A stretch of DNA of 64,000 nt from Prinia subflava (lineage: Eukaryota > Chordata > Aves > Passeriformes > Cisticolidae), in NCBI RefSeq assembly GCF_021018805.1, contig NC_086248.1, positions 93,773,739 to 93,837,738 of the forward strand, given 5' to 3'. The position numbers and the translations under genes were made by a program. This document shows, in pieces, positions 13,311-27,111 of this stretch (its first letter is position 1; every line of letters begins with the position of its first letter). Under the pieces are notes generated by a model. That model was not told the origin of the DNA. It saw only the letters and a program-made list of their open reading frames with translations, and did not search any database.

Positions 13311-16074
13311 CTTGAGGATGATGAATTAAAGTAACATAGAACATGGGGTCAAAAGTTACAGTCAAGTAACTGCTCCATCTAAGTAATTAAATACAGGGGC
13401 ATCCAGTATCTGCACTCTTTGGATTCTGCGTTGCTTTGGGTTCTTCCTGTACACACATACATATACACTATACATTTATATGTGTGTGCATAAAATGAGC
13501 ATTGCCCAACAAAAAGCTTACTACCAATGAAGACATGAGTTCATAAAGCCCTTGTACTACCCAGCTGCTGCAGAAGGCAATTCCTGCAGACTCATTTTTT
13601 AAAAACCGCTGATTCTTCTATCAGGCTGGACTGAGCCCTGCCATTACAAGCCAGGTGCTCCCCTGTTATCCATACACTATATATAACCAGACCCAGGTCA
13701 CCATGTGCCCTGCCAGAAACGTGCTGACTGGATAAGGGGGTGTTGCAATTCAGGTAATTAATCCTATTCTAATGTAGGTTAAGCAGGTGTGAAGCCGAAC
13801 TTATCCAGAGAGAAAGTAGACGCATTCTTAGAATATCCAGCATTTAACTGGTCTCAGCTGACTTTAGGAAACTAGACCATCCTGTGTCTCTGACCCAGTC
13901 ATACAGGTGGAGACCTGTCTGCTCTAAATCCAGCCTAAGCAACTGGCTCTTTCCCTCCTCCCTCCTCCCATCCTGGATTTACACTGTCAACATGTAGAAC
14001 TGAGAAGGTGCTCTGTTCTTCCCCACCCAGAACAAAGTAAATATGTTTCTGTTGGAGGCTTAGTTAGAAGAGTAAGTCAAATGTTCAGTTTAAAATGGCC
14101 TAAATAGTTACCATAAGAGGGCTATGTTGCTCTAAGTTTACTTCTGCATTCTCAGAGTCTCCTATGATCCTTTCAGAGGTCAATTTAAATGACATATAAA
14201 ATTGACCATCTTATCTCCAACAAAGCCTTCAGGAATTTTAAAACTGAAAAAAGCCACTCTTTATTTGGATGTTCTTTAAACTATGAATTTGGTTGAAAAA
14301 ACCCTTTATTTTTCTATAGGAGAGGAGTCCTGTAAATACACAAGTGATACTTAGTGAACACGAACTATAGGCTCAGTTCTGCTGCATTTGCCTCTTCTGC
14401 AAATTCCTCACTTAAGGAATAATGTCAAGCTTTGTTCCAACTTTCTTCCTGTGTTTCCGAGCAAGGCATCCTCCTGCCTTGCGGCCATCCTTGAGGTATG
14501 AACTGTACAATTTGGGCAAGTTTGGGAAAGGACATTCCTCAAAGACTATTTCAGAAGTTTCAATTCTTTCATATAGTGTGCTCTTAACCAGTGGTCTTTT
14601 AATAAAGTTGAGCTAAATTATGGGGGTGGCAATGGAATGATGGAATAGTCACATGCCTGAAAATCTAATGTGCCCAGCTATCTCAGGTATGGCACTCCAG
14701 ATGCTTGTTCCACTTGCAAAAGGCCATTATTACTGAAGCCTCACACCCAGCTTGCTTCCAAGGAAGAAGGAAAAAAAAAAAGAAGAATGGAGATTACAGT
14801 AAAATTAAAAAGGTTAAGATACATTTAGACCTCTTACCCTCTGGTAATAAGATTAATCCCTTGTTGGCTTAGAAGAAGGAAAACTGCTACTGAGTCATCT
14901 GCAATTTACACAGACCTAATCTAGTAAACCCATTTGTCACACAAGAAGTGGGTACAAAGGTGAGTATTGTTGTCCCCTAAGTGGAAATACTTGCTTAAAC
15001 CTCGATTCTGCACAGTGCTGCAGAGTCCTGAGGTGGTGAGTACACACAGGGGACAAAGGAAACTCTCAGCTCCCACTGATACACTGCCTACTGATGGGGA
15101 TTTATCCCTTCAGGGCCAGATCCTTGAACAACAAGAGGCTGGCACAGCACATTTGACTTGTACACCCATGACAACTGATCCCACCGAAGGCTCCTGGTCT
15201 GTCTCTATAGATTAACTGAGCAAACTACCATCTGTATTTATTTTTCATTTTTGCTGTAGTATCTGACCATGGAACAAGCCCAAACCATTTCCTGCAGTTT
15301 GCATATTTGTACACTCCCCTCAAAAATATCCAGATCTGCTCATGGAACAGAATAATAATTTTTCTCATTCTTTTCTCCTCTCCTTTATTCCATTTAGCAT
15401 TTGAACACTTGCAAATATGAAAGAGGGCATTTTCAGCCTCCTGGTACTTCAGTCATGCAGCGTCTGTGAGCATACAACATCTCTAACTCAGTCTACAAGT
15501 CACCTAGTGTAATACAACACTTGATTTTGCTGCAAGAACAACAGCAAATGGCTGCTACATCTTTTTGTACTTTTGCATTTAAGACTCAGAAATTAGCTAT
15601 TTTTGTTTATAGAAAGAAAATGAAAAGCACTGGCATTCATTACTGCTGATTTGCTCTCTTTTTATTAATCATTTCTTATTTTTAAAGGGCCACAGGAGTG
15701 AACAACATAATGCAATGGTAGGAAGATATTTACCAATTTAGCACCTCATTATAAAACTACTCAGAAACCTCTTTGTCTCTCGTTTAACATAATAATTATT
15801 AGTGGCAACAAAAGTGGGTCCCACACTTGCACCATGATTAGCAAGTGATGAATTTGGGTTGAATATATTGCATTTTGCTAAGTAAACCTTACTATATCCC
15901 AAATCCTCAGTCTAAAAAACATCTAATTTTAAGAAAATAATTTATACTCCTGTTTAAATGCATGTTTCCAAATTGACCAGTGATATTCTATAGAAAACGG
16001 CCTCTTTTATGCTTGAAGTCTCCAGCTGCCACACAATTTATATCTCTTTCCTCCCCTCTTTGTTTTTCAGCCAT

Positions 16075-16215
16075 TTTCCCTGAATGTCAAAGTCAATTTA
16101 GTGCATTTCACTTTGCTGAATAAATCAGAGGCGAAATCCTTGCTAAAAGTGAAAATTTGATTTGCTAAAAGGAGCTTAGGGCAACTATTAATCAATATAT
16201 CCAGAGTGTCAAAGC
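16075..16215. promoter_or_regulatory. Possible conserved non-coding element
   Basis: This compact block lies just before the long A tract at 16353. It runs from cctgaatgtcaaagtcaattt through tcagaggcgaaatccttgc to cctattaatcaatat-like sequence. It has balanced composition and one CpG. Support is weak. Confidence 0.22.
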
Positions 16216-16346
16216 TAAGGCCATGATAGACATGCATTCATTTGGAGATTGGTTGAGGCAGATAAAGGGGGACACTGGGAAAAAAAAAAGTGCAACAGCC
16301 AGACAGTGTAGTGTGAATGTTGGGGGCATGGGTGGAGGGAAAGGAC

Positions 16347-16352
<6 letters not shown>

Positions 16353-16389
<37 letters not shown>
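16353..16389. repeat. Poly(A) run of 37
   Basis: This is an uninterrupted run of 37 A. On the transcribed minus strand it is a poly(T) run. No retroelement body is recognisable upstream. Confidence 0.9.
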
Positions 16390-16393
<4 letters not shown>

Positions 16394-16481
16394 ACAAAAC
16401 AAGGAAAGGAGGCAGACAGAAGAAAAAAAGCAATGACTTGTATATGAATAAAAAGTGAACTTAATAGTCACTGTTTAATTC

Positions 16482-16490
16482 TGACCTTGA
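16482..16490 (-). promoter_or_regulatory. ERR-response-element match, optimal TCAAGGTCA
   Basis: On the plus strand it reads TGACCTTGA, the reverse of the preferred ERR/SF-1 type site. It lies about 90 bp beyond the long A tract. Occupancy is unknown. Confidence 0.22.
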
Positions 16491-18845
16491 ATGAAGAGAA
16501 TTTTAAATAAGGATTTTTTTTTCCTAGAAACCCCCACAATGTTAAAAGATAAGAATTGAGCCAAGTTCTTTTGTTACCTGTTAATTCCATTTTTTGACTT
16601 TATTATGCTTTTGGTGATGATTACTCCTAAAAAAGCTTTTTCAATGGATAGGTACGTATTTTGAAGTCATAACTAGCAAGAATTTCAGGTGTCTTTTTGA
16701 GTTTTACTGCATATTTATTTTATATTCATATATAATTTGCAGGTGATGAGATGTTTATATGTTTGAGATTATTTTTTCCCCATCGGTTAATTTAATGCAA
16801 GTAAAAAAATGCCAGAAGTGACTAACCTGGAAAGTTAAGTGGTTTTTTATCCCAGGACATTTATGTCTAGCATTATTAGAAACCTTCTCACTTCTCCAGT
16901 GCTGTCTCTCTGAGTCCTGAACTGGAACTAGCAGACACAATAGGAGTGAGTGCATCTCCAGTTGTACACAAAGCCTACAACTCTTTTGTACTGAAATCTG
17001 CTGAATTTTTGCCACTGGCTTCAACAGATTCATCATGAATAACTCAACACACTATCTCAGCTGGGTATGTTAAAAACTTTTAAAAAGCTGAACAGATCCT
17101 TTGGTTACTACCTTTTGCCACACTACAGACCCCTGTTTTGCTTTGAAAATGCTAGGAGACTTGTGGACATGTTTATTCCTGCATTATCCTACCTCTTCCT
17201 CCCTGCCTTGAAGATCACTTAGCCTTCTCTGTGATACTGACTTCAAAAAATGGGAAACTGGGAACTGCCACTATTCCCAGCACTTCAAACACCAGGACAG
17301 ATGAACTGCTGGCATTTCAGGCACACTGCTGTCCCATTCTGCTTAGAGAAACCTGAATCAACACGGTGATCTAAGCCCCGGCACTGCTGGCTGGTCCATC
17401 CACGCTAATGCTCAAAAATAAAACCAGCAGCCAATTGCTGATTCCCCATCTTGTACAATTCAGTGCCAGAGGTCAAGGAAGTCATTCGTTTTTGAGAAAC
17501 CTCTTGGCTGAAATCTCTCCCCCCAAGGCCCAGGGAATGGCCTGCCTTAGATCACACGTCACACCAGCTGTGAGTTCAAGAACATTTCCCTCGCAGGAAG
17601 AGCAGGTCTGGTTTCTGTACTTAAAGCGTGTTTGTAGAAGGAGTTAAAAGAAGGGCAGATACCAGGCTTTTGATAAAGTGTCCCAGTTAGCACTTTGAGA
17701 AAGGGCAGGATGTCCTGATTCCCCGGGAGGCTCAAGTTATTATTCCTGCCAACCTCTTAGCACCTCACAACTCATCCCTCGTTCGGTGTCACGTGAGCAG
17801 TGAACACCACACTTACATGTCCAGCTGTGTGAGGAGGGACAGGCACCCCGTGATGGGGTTCTGTCTGAAACAGCTCAAATCCAGCCAGCAGCACAAGGGA
17901 CTAGGGAAGGCTGAGCACAAAAAACAAATTTTACAGCAGCAGGCAGCAAGGTGCAGACATAGAGGAATACACCTGTCCCCTCACAGAGCTGAGATCCTCT
18001 ATGGGCTGCCCCAATAGCAATCCACAAGTGATTGTGGTCAATTTTTTTCTGTACTTTTACCTGCATGGGGTGGTACTTCTGAAACACATGGTGAGAAAAT
18101 AGCATTTTAGAAATGACAACTCTGCAGCAAATCATGTTCTTGTTCAGTATTAGAATGTCAAACTACTCCCCTGAGAGCTGCTTTGGGAAGGAAAGCTTAA
18201 ATATTGTCCTCCACAAAGAGTATGCTGGAACAACAATGTTTCATAAAACACCAAAATATTCAAAACATCCTTGTATTTGTTATATCAAAATCAAGCTTTT
18301 TTTTATTTTTGGCAATACTGGCACCAGTGGCAGTATCAGCTTCTAATATTCCCTTCCTTGAACACTTTTACTGCTAAGAAAACAGGGACACAGCTGAAGA
18401 CAAGCAGGCTTATTTTACTAAATAATGTAACCAGTTATTTTTGATGTATTAGTCTGATTTACTGTTTCCAAACAAATTTTTCATCTTAAGTGCAAAAAGT
18501 TGATTTCTATGGTATAGTTATGTTTTTTCATGCATGCAAATTGTGTAGAGAACATTTTGTCTTTAGCTGCCTGTTATGCACATTTTTAAGAGCTTAATGT
18601 TTGCTGCCTCCACTTAATATGAAAGAATGTTGCACATTTTGGTGAATGTCAATGAGAGGGTTACAAAAATCGCGCCGGAAAGGCTCTGGTGTTGTGAGTA
18701 GGAATCAGCAGGACACCACCCTATACAGAGAAAGTTTAATTAATATAACACAGCCAATGCAATGGAAACTCCCCAAAATACAGTGTGAGGGGTAAGAAAC
18801 TCAACTACCAGAAAATATCGAATTAAGGAAGGCTTCTGTATTTCA

Positions 18846-18960
18846 AAGATAAATAAAATAGAATAAAATAGAATAGAAAAAATAAAATAAAAAATACATT
18901 TAAAAAGTAAAAAAAAAAAAAAAAAAAATAAAAAAAAAAAAAAAAAAAAAAAAAATAAAA
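18846..18960. repeat. A-rich low-complexity tract with taaaa/gaata units
   Basis: Short aataaaatag-type units pass into two pure A runs, 18909-18928 and 18930-18955, each followed by a single T. This could be the tail of an old retroposed sequence inserted on the plus strand, since about 180 bp of CpG-bearing sequence precede it (from near 18670). No target-site duplication was confirmed, so simple slippage is equally likely. Confidence 0.7.
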
Positions 18961-19194
18961 TGTCTTGCAGAGGCTTCCTAATGTATTTACAATTTATTTA
19001 GGTCAGTTAATAGGAGTTTTGTCTCATCAGGCAGGAGATGAAGCAGCATCAGCCTCTCTCCCTAAGCACCTTCAGTATTTTGCTAACGAAGTTACAGTAC
19101 ATCAGAATATTTTAATCTGACACAAAGAACAACAATAGATCTGACTGCTGGCCTGATAATCTTCTTATCACACCCTGTGAAACCTAGCTCTAAT

Positions 19195-19610
19195 ATTTGA
19201 CTGAACCTCCATTACTCGGCAACACATTCTAAAAAGGCCAACAATGGAGAGAGAATGAAGTGGAGTGTGGAAGTACCTCCATATCTACATAAAAGAGATT
19301 AGAGGCGACAGCGTTCCATTTTACAGCTCAATCATATTGTGTTAGCATGCGCTTATCCGAGCGCGGATGAAATTGAAAGAGAAATAAAAAAGAGTCAGGC
19401 AGATAGGAACCATAAAAGCGAGGCATGAGCAATTTCCAAGGATATAAAAGGATGCTAATGGCGGGGCCCTGTCATTCTTAAAAAGGGCTATTAGGGCACC
19501 ATCATCTGTTCTTGTGCCCTTACGCCTCTCTAACTAAAGTCAAGCATTTCCTAATGCCATTGTGATCTTTTTCTTCTTCAAGATAAGACATGGTCATGTT
19601 TCATAACAAC
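19195..19610. promoter_or_regulatory. Candidate conserved non-coding element, CpG-retaining
   Basis: Around 19305-19370 there are several CpGs in a row (ggcgacagcg, catgcgc, tccgagcgcgg), and more follow (aaagcgagg, atggcggggccc, ttacgcc) although the block is not GC-rich overall. It shows clean, information-rich sequence with no simple repeats right after an A-rich tract. CpG decay is fast in unmethylation-unprotected introns, so retention suggests constraint. The function is unknown; an enhancer is likely. Confidence 0.5.
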
Positions 19611-21079
19611 ACACTTTCCATTTATTTGATTTATAAATGCAAGGAGACTAATTCTATTTACTGATAAAGGCTTTCCATATATATTTTTCTTTCAATATTT
19701 CCTTTTGTAGATGGTATAGACTTTTTGTTCAATAAAAGCAACTATTGAAATATTTCCAATACCACAAAAATACTAATGATTTTATGAAAGGACTTGAACT
19801 TTGTATAATTTGAAAACATTTTTTAGTCTGTGACTGAAATAGGAAACAGTTGGCCAGGGCAGAATGAATATTGCATTGTTACCTTTTTGCAGATAATCCT
19901 ATTAAAAGACTTTTTTTCAAAACATTGCTTCAGTTTCCTCCACAAAATTTTACATTGCAGTGCTTCAGAGTTGAGATCTTTATTAGTTATTAAGCACCTG
20001 ATATATAAGGGCCTTTAATTACACTGAACCTTAAGAAATCACTATAGTAAAGAAAGATTTGCTGATTGCTGCTTTGCTGTGCTAGGCACAAATTCACTAC
20101 TGGTATAATTGATCGACTCTACAAGATTTACACCAAGGGTTTACTTAGTCTGCCAGGCTACAGTGAACTTTTATGCAGTTTGCACCCCTTTTCTAATTTA
20201 TCATTTTCCCCATCCTGTTATGCTTCTGCCTACAGTAACATCTGTTAGCTTTGCAAACAGGCAAGCACCAATCCAGGCTCGTCTAGAAGTTGTTTTGTAC
20301 CAGACATTAGCTGAGAGTAGGCACTCCAAGTTCAGCTATATGCCAACATTCAAAACCAAGCTACAAAAACTCAACATATTTGCCCTTTAGCATGTCCAGC
20401 CCCTTTGCATTTTGATTTTTGTGATCACATGGCAGACAACAAGCACAGATTTTATCACTGTCCTCTGTTACCTGATGGCTTATAAAACGATTGTCCTTAT
20501 TTCCTGGGATTTTTTAAAATTCTCATTTGTAAACTAAATCAGGTAAGTACACTTACCTAGGGTGGCTTTACCACTCTAGGTGTATTTTGAGCTTACTTTG
20601 TACTAAAATGCTGTCTTTTGTCAAGGTAAGTTTCTTGAGTGGCTCAGATTTTGAATTTTCAGGGCCAGTTTATGGTATCAAATACCTTTTCCACACTAAA
20701 CAAAACCATCATTTTAAAAGCTGCTCAGTCTCATCCCTCTGCTCTTCCCATCCCTGCAGCCAAATCCAAGCTACACAGCATATTCACAAATCAGACTGAC
20801 AAAAGTTCCCCTGCAACTGCAACGGAGCATGACTGACTTCATTGAGAGCTACTCTATTTTGGTTAAGGTGATCTAGGTATCTTCCAAAGATGAAACTCAA
20901 ACTCACCTACTTAACTCATTTTGACTTAATTTGGGGTGCTTTATTAGCAACCAGTGTAAGACAAAGTAGCTACTATAATATAGAGTGATGTTTAAATTAG
21001 TTTACAATTTGCTTGGGCTCATCTAGAACTGCTCTGAACAAAGCCATTCAGAAATGTCAGCTGTGTTCCTAACCACTGT

Positions 21080-21280
21080 AACAAATTGTTGCCTGAACGC
21101 TGCACACCTAATGACTTCAAATTAGCTGCACTGCGATATTGCCTGACAGTTCGTTACGACTGTTAGCAACAGAGCCGCCGTATCATGACCAATAAATTGG
21201 CTTCAGTGTGGGCTGGGAAAGGGACTTCCATCAATTTGATTAAAGAAATTACTGTAGCATTCAAAGCATAAAGACAAACT
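21080..21280. promoter_or_regulatory. Candidate conserved non-coding element
   Basis: The block carries homeodomain-type cores (cctaatgact, aaattagc, ttgattaaag), a CCAAT-like accaataaattgg that is partly palindromic, and CpGs (aacgc, ttcgttacgac, gccgccg). No repeats are seen. It has the composition expected of an intronic enhancer. Only sequence appearance supports this. Confidence 0.4.
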
Positions 21281-22675
21281 AGTTTAAGGAGACAGAAATA
21301 AGTTAACTGTACCAGAAAAACATTGCTTGTGATACAAGAGCTTGTTTATACACCGTTTGTGGCACAGAGAATGACTAAATTTCAACTGGCTGTTTTACAG
21401 TCTGTAGGCTGTTGTCTTTCCTCTGAAGTAAAAAAACCCACTTCATAAAAGTACAAATTATTATTATTCTTTGATTGCATTTATACATATATTGTGTTTA
21501 TATTTATCTAAGATGACCCAGAAGAACTGGTTAGAACAAGGGAAAAAAAAAACAAACAGCAAGAATGTTTCTTCGCAATTTCTTCTGAAACTAGAAATAA
21601 AATACCTTTAACTCTGATAAACAAACAACTGACTGGATTATTTATCCTACTATTAAGGTGTCCCAAAATCACATCTAAAATGAGAGTGACGTATTACTCT
21701 GAGGAATTAAAGGTTATCCACTCTCATGCTTAATAAGGCTCCACTATCAAAATTAGAAAACTAATGAGCTGATGAAAACACAGCAACATGCTCACTCATC
21801 TGCTGGACAAGAAAAATACCTTAAGAAACAAGAGAAAAAGCTGACCTTTTTTGTGTGACTTTACCATTTGTGAAAGGTGATAGACTGAGAACCCTGGAGA
21901 CTTCTATAAGTTTGTCTGCTAGCTCACAGAGCAAGAACAAATACCTCAGCATTGGGGAGGGGCAAAAATACACCTCAAATGTTATCTGAAGGAATTCCTA
22001 ATCTTCTGAGAAACTGGTTTTGATGACCCTCATTTTTCTTGCTAATAAGACTGCCAGACAGCTTTTATAATTTCAGTGCATCTATGTGATGCAGACTGCA
22101 GTTCACTCCGTGCAGACCAAGGAAATACTAAGTTGTAAGAGGAGACTTTTTGGGTCAATTCAGTTCTTTGTACTGAGTTGTTGGTACAATTCAGCTCTCA
22201 CAGTAGATCAATCAAAGAAGAGAACGATTCCTCTGTGCCTTGCCAAAATATAACTGAAGTTTTCACCTCCTGTGGTCAGAAGTGCTGCATGTTTGTACCA
22301 GAGGAGTCGGACTCACACTCAAATACTGCTGAATCAGATGACTACAGAGAGGACTTGTACAACCCTTTATGCCAAGGTAACGCTCTGGATAGCAAGGGAA
22401 GTTTATCTTAATAAAAGCAATACATGAAACAAAAATAATTCTCTAAGCAGCAGGTAAAACTTATTAACATGGTAACACTCGCAGCAACAACATTACTACT
22501 TCCAAGGTAAGATAGGTGATCATCTAACCCATGTTCTGTGGGAATATTCTGCAGCCTTAGGGCCTGGAAAACTACGCATTGCAGGGAGAGAAAAAACCAG
22601 TATTTTTTACCAGCACAGAATAACCCATGTGATGATTTCTGTACATTATCTATTTGCAATAAACACTGTATGTAC

Positions 22676-22837
22676 CTGGAATATGCTTAGCCCATCCAAT
22701 GATCACCACCAGTTCTCTGTCTGCCAGGTCACAAAGAGTGGTAAGTGCTTTGATGTCACTGTCTGGAACAGTGGGGTCAGGCATAGCATAGATCTTCTCT
22801 GGTTCAGCCACCAGCAAATGGGAGACAATCTTGTTAT
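22676..22837 (-). CDS. ESRRG: ESRRG internal exon: start of the ligand-binding domain (helices 1-3)
   Basis: This 162-bp exon encodes 53 full residues of ERR gamma, following directly on the hinge exon in phase. It opens [19 protein letters not shown], contains [16 protein letters not shown] and closes with IIGWAKHIP. In the family this is helix 1, the long loop, and most of helix 3. The Leu-Cys and Asp-Arg-Glu residues correspond to L268, C269, D273 and E275 of the human protein. E275 is the acidic pocket residue that binds the phenol of 4-hydroxytamoxifen and bisphenol A. As far as I can recall, the peptide is identical to human gamma; beta has SYLLVAEPDKLYAMP and alpha is more different. 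The acceptor is ...catttttacag and the donor is CCAG/gtacata. No stop, frameshift or missing key residue is seen. The remaining LBD (helices 4-12 with AF-2) is not in the window. Confidence 0.97.
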
Positions 22838-25800
22838 CTGTAAAAATGGGCCAGAACATTACAAGATCACCAGTAGCATCATTCTACACCTTCAAACAGA
22901 TGGCTCAGATTTCAAAGTGCACAAAAATTTGTCTTAAGACACTGAATCTAATTACACCTTATTGTAACTTCATGACCTCTTACAAGTAGTTACAGCACAA
23001 ACAAATCTGATCCATTAACAGTGTTTATCAAGCCAGACATGTATGTTCTTAAGATAATAAATTCAACAGACCATGGAAATACATGATCCCCTTTTATTAC
23101 TGTAATACGAACTTTATAGGAAAAGATTAATGCATTTTAGTGTATTTTGTACTGTTCAAACAGAAACATTTTGCCTTCATCTAATTACCTGCAACCCACC
23201 CCACCCCTTAAAGGCAGGAGTATTTTTGAGTAAATACCACATGCAATTAGTCAGTCACTGAAATATGTAACTCCTGAGAGTGACCCCAAGTACCATTCAT
23301 TATGCACAAACCCAGACTGATGATCTCCTTCTCACTTCTAATCAGGAAAAAACACTAAAATCAAAGAGAATAAAGAGTGCAAAACCAAGCAAAGTATGAA
23401 AATATGCAAACTCTACCTCAGAAAACTGGTTTTGTGCAAAGAATGATACTTTATTGTAGTCACACACCTCTTATTTTTATCTATATAGCATTTTCATTCA
23501 CATGTTAAATATTTACTTTTTCATCTAGTTGACTTGTGACATCTATTTGGAATAATCAATTAAGTTATATAGAAAAATGCAGAGAGGAAAAAAAGAGAAG
23601 AGCCCATAAGATTTACAATACAGTGTTGCTATTCTGTAAGTAGGATAAACATAATATGAGCACTATATCCATGTGAAGGCACAATGGAAGTATTTTATCT
23701 CTATTCAGGAGCCTGATTTATTACTCTGAGAAGGCAGAACTGAAAAATGGGAAAAAGACTAATTCATTAAGCCTCCTAATACAAGGTACATTACTGTACT
23801 CCCCAATATATTTACATTTTACTTTTCCTGGTAGGTACATCTTTTGACCTCAAATGCACCATCAGAATTTAAAGCCCAAATGGCACCTTGTAGTGATTTT
23901 ACATGAATCTGTTCCCTTCAGCGAGATAAAACTTTATAAGGCTTGATATAAATGGGATTCCACTGTGAGCAGACACCAAGTATTTTCTGAGTGCAGAGAA
24001 TGCTGCCAGAATTAGTATAATTTTCCCCATCTGCATGTAAGTCACAGGACAGACCACATTGTTCTGCTGCAATGGAAGCTGACTGGGATGTGCCTTGCCC
24101 AGCAGTGTCAGAGAGGATCCCTGCTAGTCCATGACATATTTCCATAAAATGCTCACTCGATTCAGATTTCTGATACTTTACTGCTCTTTAGTGACACAGA
24201 CTCCTTGACTGTGATCTACTGTCTCTTCAATTTTTGCCTTATTCCAAATTTGTGTGTCAGAAATTCTGATATATGTTAGTCCTTCACATAATAAGTGCAA
24301 ATGCCAACTGGAAACCATCACATCAAGCTTGTTTTATTACAAGGGGACATATCGATGCTTTATTTGAACTACAGGAACCATGCCAACTGATGCAATTTTT
24401 GATCTCAATAGCTGACTGATTATCAAACTGATTAATAAGGAATTCTATTCGTATTTAGAAATGACAGGTTTAAGTTTTAACTTATATTGGCAAACAACAT
24501 TTGCACGTTTTTTTAATTTTTAGACAGTCTCTTTGTAGCCTGTTCAATTTCACACAGAAAACATGTTAAGTGAGAAAAGATAACATTACTTCTTTCTGAA
24601 TTCCAGTATTTTTAATTGGTTAGGAAAATGGGATAAATTAATTAAGAGGTCTTAACATCCAAACATATGCAGCTGAGGACTTCTACTTTTTGGGTTTTTA
24701 AACCATGATAAATGGTTTGATAAATGAATGAAGAAGCACTCTCATCCCCAAGTTCTGGGGTTTTGTCCCCTGCAGCAAAAGAAATGGCCGAAGAACCACT
24801 TTAATTTGTGTATGAGGCTCCTCACAATGGCATTCCAAAGATTATTTAGGAATATTGTCAATTTGGACTCAGGATTTGCAAAATCTCAAATCCTTCTTAT
24901 TTTTGCAGTCAATAAAATCTACGGGCAGGCCATTAAATTCTATGGTGAAGCTGGAAAATACAATTGAGATCAGAAGTAAGTGTAGGAAGGATCCTCCAAA
25001 CACCTGCTCTTTCCTTACAGGGGGAAAAAGCTACACATACTGGCACATGCATTAGCACAGAACATAGAAAAATTCTGCATGTACTCAGAAAACTCCATCA
25101 CTCAGGAAATTGAATAGCCATGAGCACTGTTTCTAGGTAAATCTTATTTAATGTTTCCCTAATTAGAATCAATAGAACCCAATTTTCATTCCTGTGCCTT
25201 TGTTATGCACAAACTATCAGTCAGGGTCCAGAAAATCTCCCAGGCTACTTCCATACAAAACTGATTCAACTGTTCCAAATCTGGACACTTATCTGCCAGG
25301 ATTTGAAAATTAAGTTTTGAAAATGTTTATTACAAAGTTGTTTGTACTTGGACAAGCTAAGGAAAATGGAGGGAGGCACTCAGATAATGAGTAATGATTT
25401 ATGAGGAGGTTCGTTTATCTCAGACAACTGGAGCTTACAGAAATCGGTGTAGTTATCACCTCACAGGTAATGTAATGCACCACGCTGCAATAATCTTGGG
25501 TTTACACAGAGATTCTTGTATTTCAGTACAACTGCATTAACCTCTGCTCATATCTTAAGGGCTTGGGGCTTTTGGTTTGGATTTTTTTTCTTTTTTTGTC
25601 TGTTTGGTCTTGGCTTTTTTGGTATGTTAGGCTATCAACATTTCTACTCAATGACAATATCAAGTAAATGAAAAACTGACAATCTGTGCACCCAGGAAAA
25701 CTAAACCTCTAATGAAATTAAGCATTAGAGTTTATTAAATTTTATTGTATTATCAGAAAGTTTTTATTATAATGTGCAAAATCTGCTTAGTGCAGCCCTA

Positions 25801-27111
25801 GATTGTATTTACAGAACAGTGGGACAGCTTATGGAGGCTGAGTAGAAGATGCCAGATTGGACAATTGAAGGAATATAATCAGCATAATGTTTTTTGGAAA
25901 GGCAAAAGGAAACTATGCCATATGTTCACTTAAGCCTTAATTTTATGTAAAACTGGCTGCTTTTTCTTTGACACAGCTAAAATGCCCTTTCACTTACAGT
26001 TCAAAGACTGTTTATTTGCTCTCCAGATCCCCATATGCTCAAACGTATTGTACACAGCACTGTCCCCTACTGGGGAACACCATTGGAAACAGATTCCATT
26101 TTCCAACCAGCCAGGTATTTTCAAGGGGCTAAAACTGATGTGTGTTGTCAGAGGCTTAGGGGCAGAGGCAAATGAGAGACAAGAAGGAATTTGTCCTCCT
26201 TATTTCACTGTCTTATTTATCCACGTTAGGAGCAAATTAACCTCCTCAGCAGGAGCAACTGGAGGTCTGTGTTCCCATTTGAATTTGGAAGAGCTCACAA
26301 CACTTGATAATACACAGCCTGTGTGTCTTTGCAGGGTAATACACCAGCCTCTTGCACTACAGCTATAATGCTATTAAATTTACTTCATGGAATTAGTACA
26401 GTCACTGCTTGAGTTTATATAAGCTGCAAAGCAAAACCCCTAACTATTTTTAGTTAATCGCAAAGAGGATGGAACTTGTATTTTAGCAGTGAGATGATCA
26501 TCTCTTTCTCTCTTAATTTCAGCCTGGTGAGATACAATCAAGGACATTATTAAAACATAACAGAACAAAGCGAAAAAAAAAAATCCATGAGGGTACCAGA
26601 GCCCAAACTACCACTTTCTGCTTTGTTATTAGTGTGGCATATTGCTGTTTTAATCTAATGCTAGGTAGTGTATTAATCTATAGGTATAAATTAATGAGGC
26701 TCTTAATGTATTTTCATTGGGAGGTTGAGCAGTCAAACTCATTTAGTTAGTGAAAACTACAAAAATCACTTTCTTGTGAAATCCGAAAGTAGAAGCTTCA
26801 ATGAGCTAATGATCACAGTATGAACCATTTTATGTACCACTGAAAATAAAGATAACCTGTAAATGTAAAATGTGCACTGCATAAACCATGCTTTTATACA
26901 CTTCCACCTGTAAAAACACTCTTTGTTCAACTCCACTTGAGAAAGATGAGCATATTTAAAACAAAACCTGTTAACAGCCAAATCGATACAGTCTTCACGG
27001 TAATATTTTCTGACCCAACCCTTGTTCAGCTCAGAAGGAGCTTACCAAACAGGGCTAAGAGAGAGCTGAGACAGTGCTGAGAGAGAAATGTTGTGCATGT
27101 GGTGTACTCAC
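22838..27111 (-). other. ESRRG: ESRRG intron between the hinge exon and the first LBD exon
   Basis: This complete 4274-bp GT-AG intron is bounded by donor gtgagtac (minus strand, beside 27112) and acceptor tttttacag (beside 22837). It is a phase 1 intron that splits a Tyr codon. The content is ordinary AT-rich sequence. I see no open exon, no recognisable transposon and no strong regulatory block in it, apart from T-rich stretches near 25580-25622. Confidence 0.93.

Larger units (their letters stand above)
1..22675 (-). other. ESRRG: ESRRG intron following the first LBD exon (partial)
   Basis: Transcribed right to left, this is intronic sequence after the donor CCAG/gtacata. The next ESRRG exon should start GFSTLSLADQ and carry helices 4 onward. 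No minus-strand frame here contains that peptide or the last exon, so the intron is longer than 22.6 kb. Within it I mark several conserved-element candidates, one long inverted repeat, a tandem array, several A-rich tracts and short hairpins. Other stretches longer than 300 bp (for example 1300-6290, 7250-9000, 11000-13200, 13900-16000, 16500-18640, 19620-21070 and 21290-22670) hold nothing I can assign. The scattered open frames of 60-134 codons there have no recognised family, no partner exons and no codon bias. Confidence 0.85.

Noticed and set aside
18670..18960. Possible retrocopy with an A-rich tail
   Set aside because: No parent gene or repeat family is recognised and no target-site duplication could be confirmed; listed only as a low-complexity tract.
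22629..22937. 102-codon plus-strand frame over the LBD exon
   Set aside because: It is the antisense shadow of the ESRRG exon at 22676-22837.
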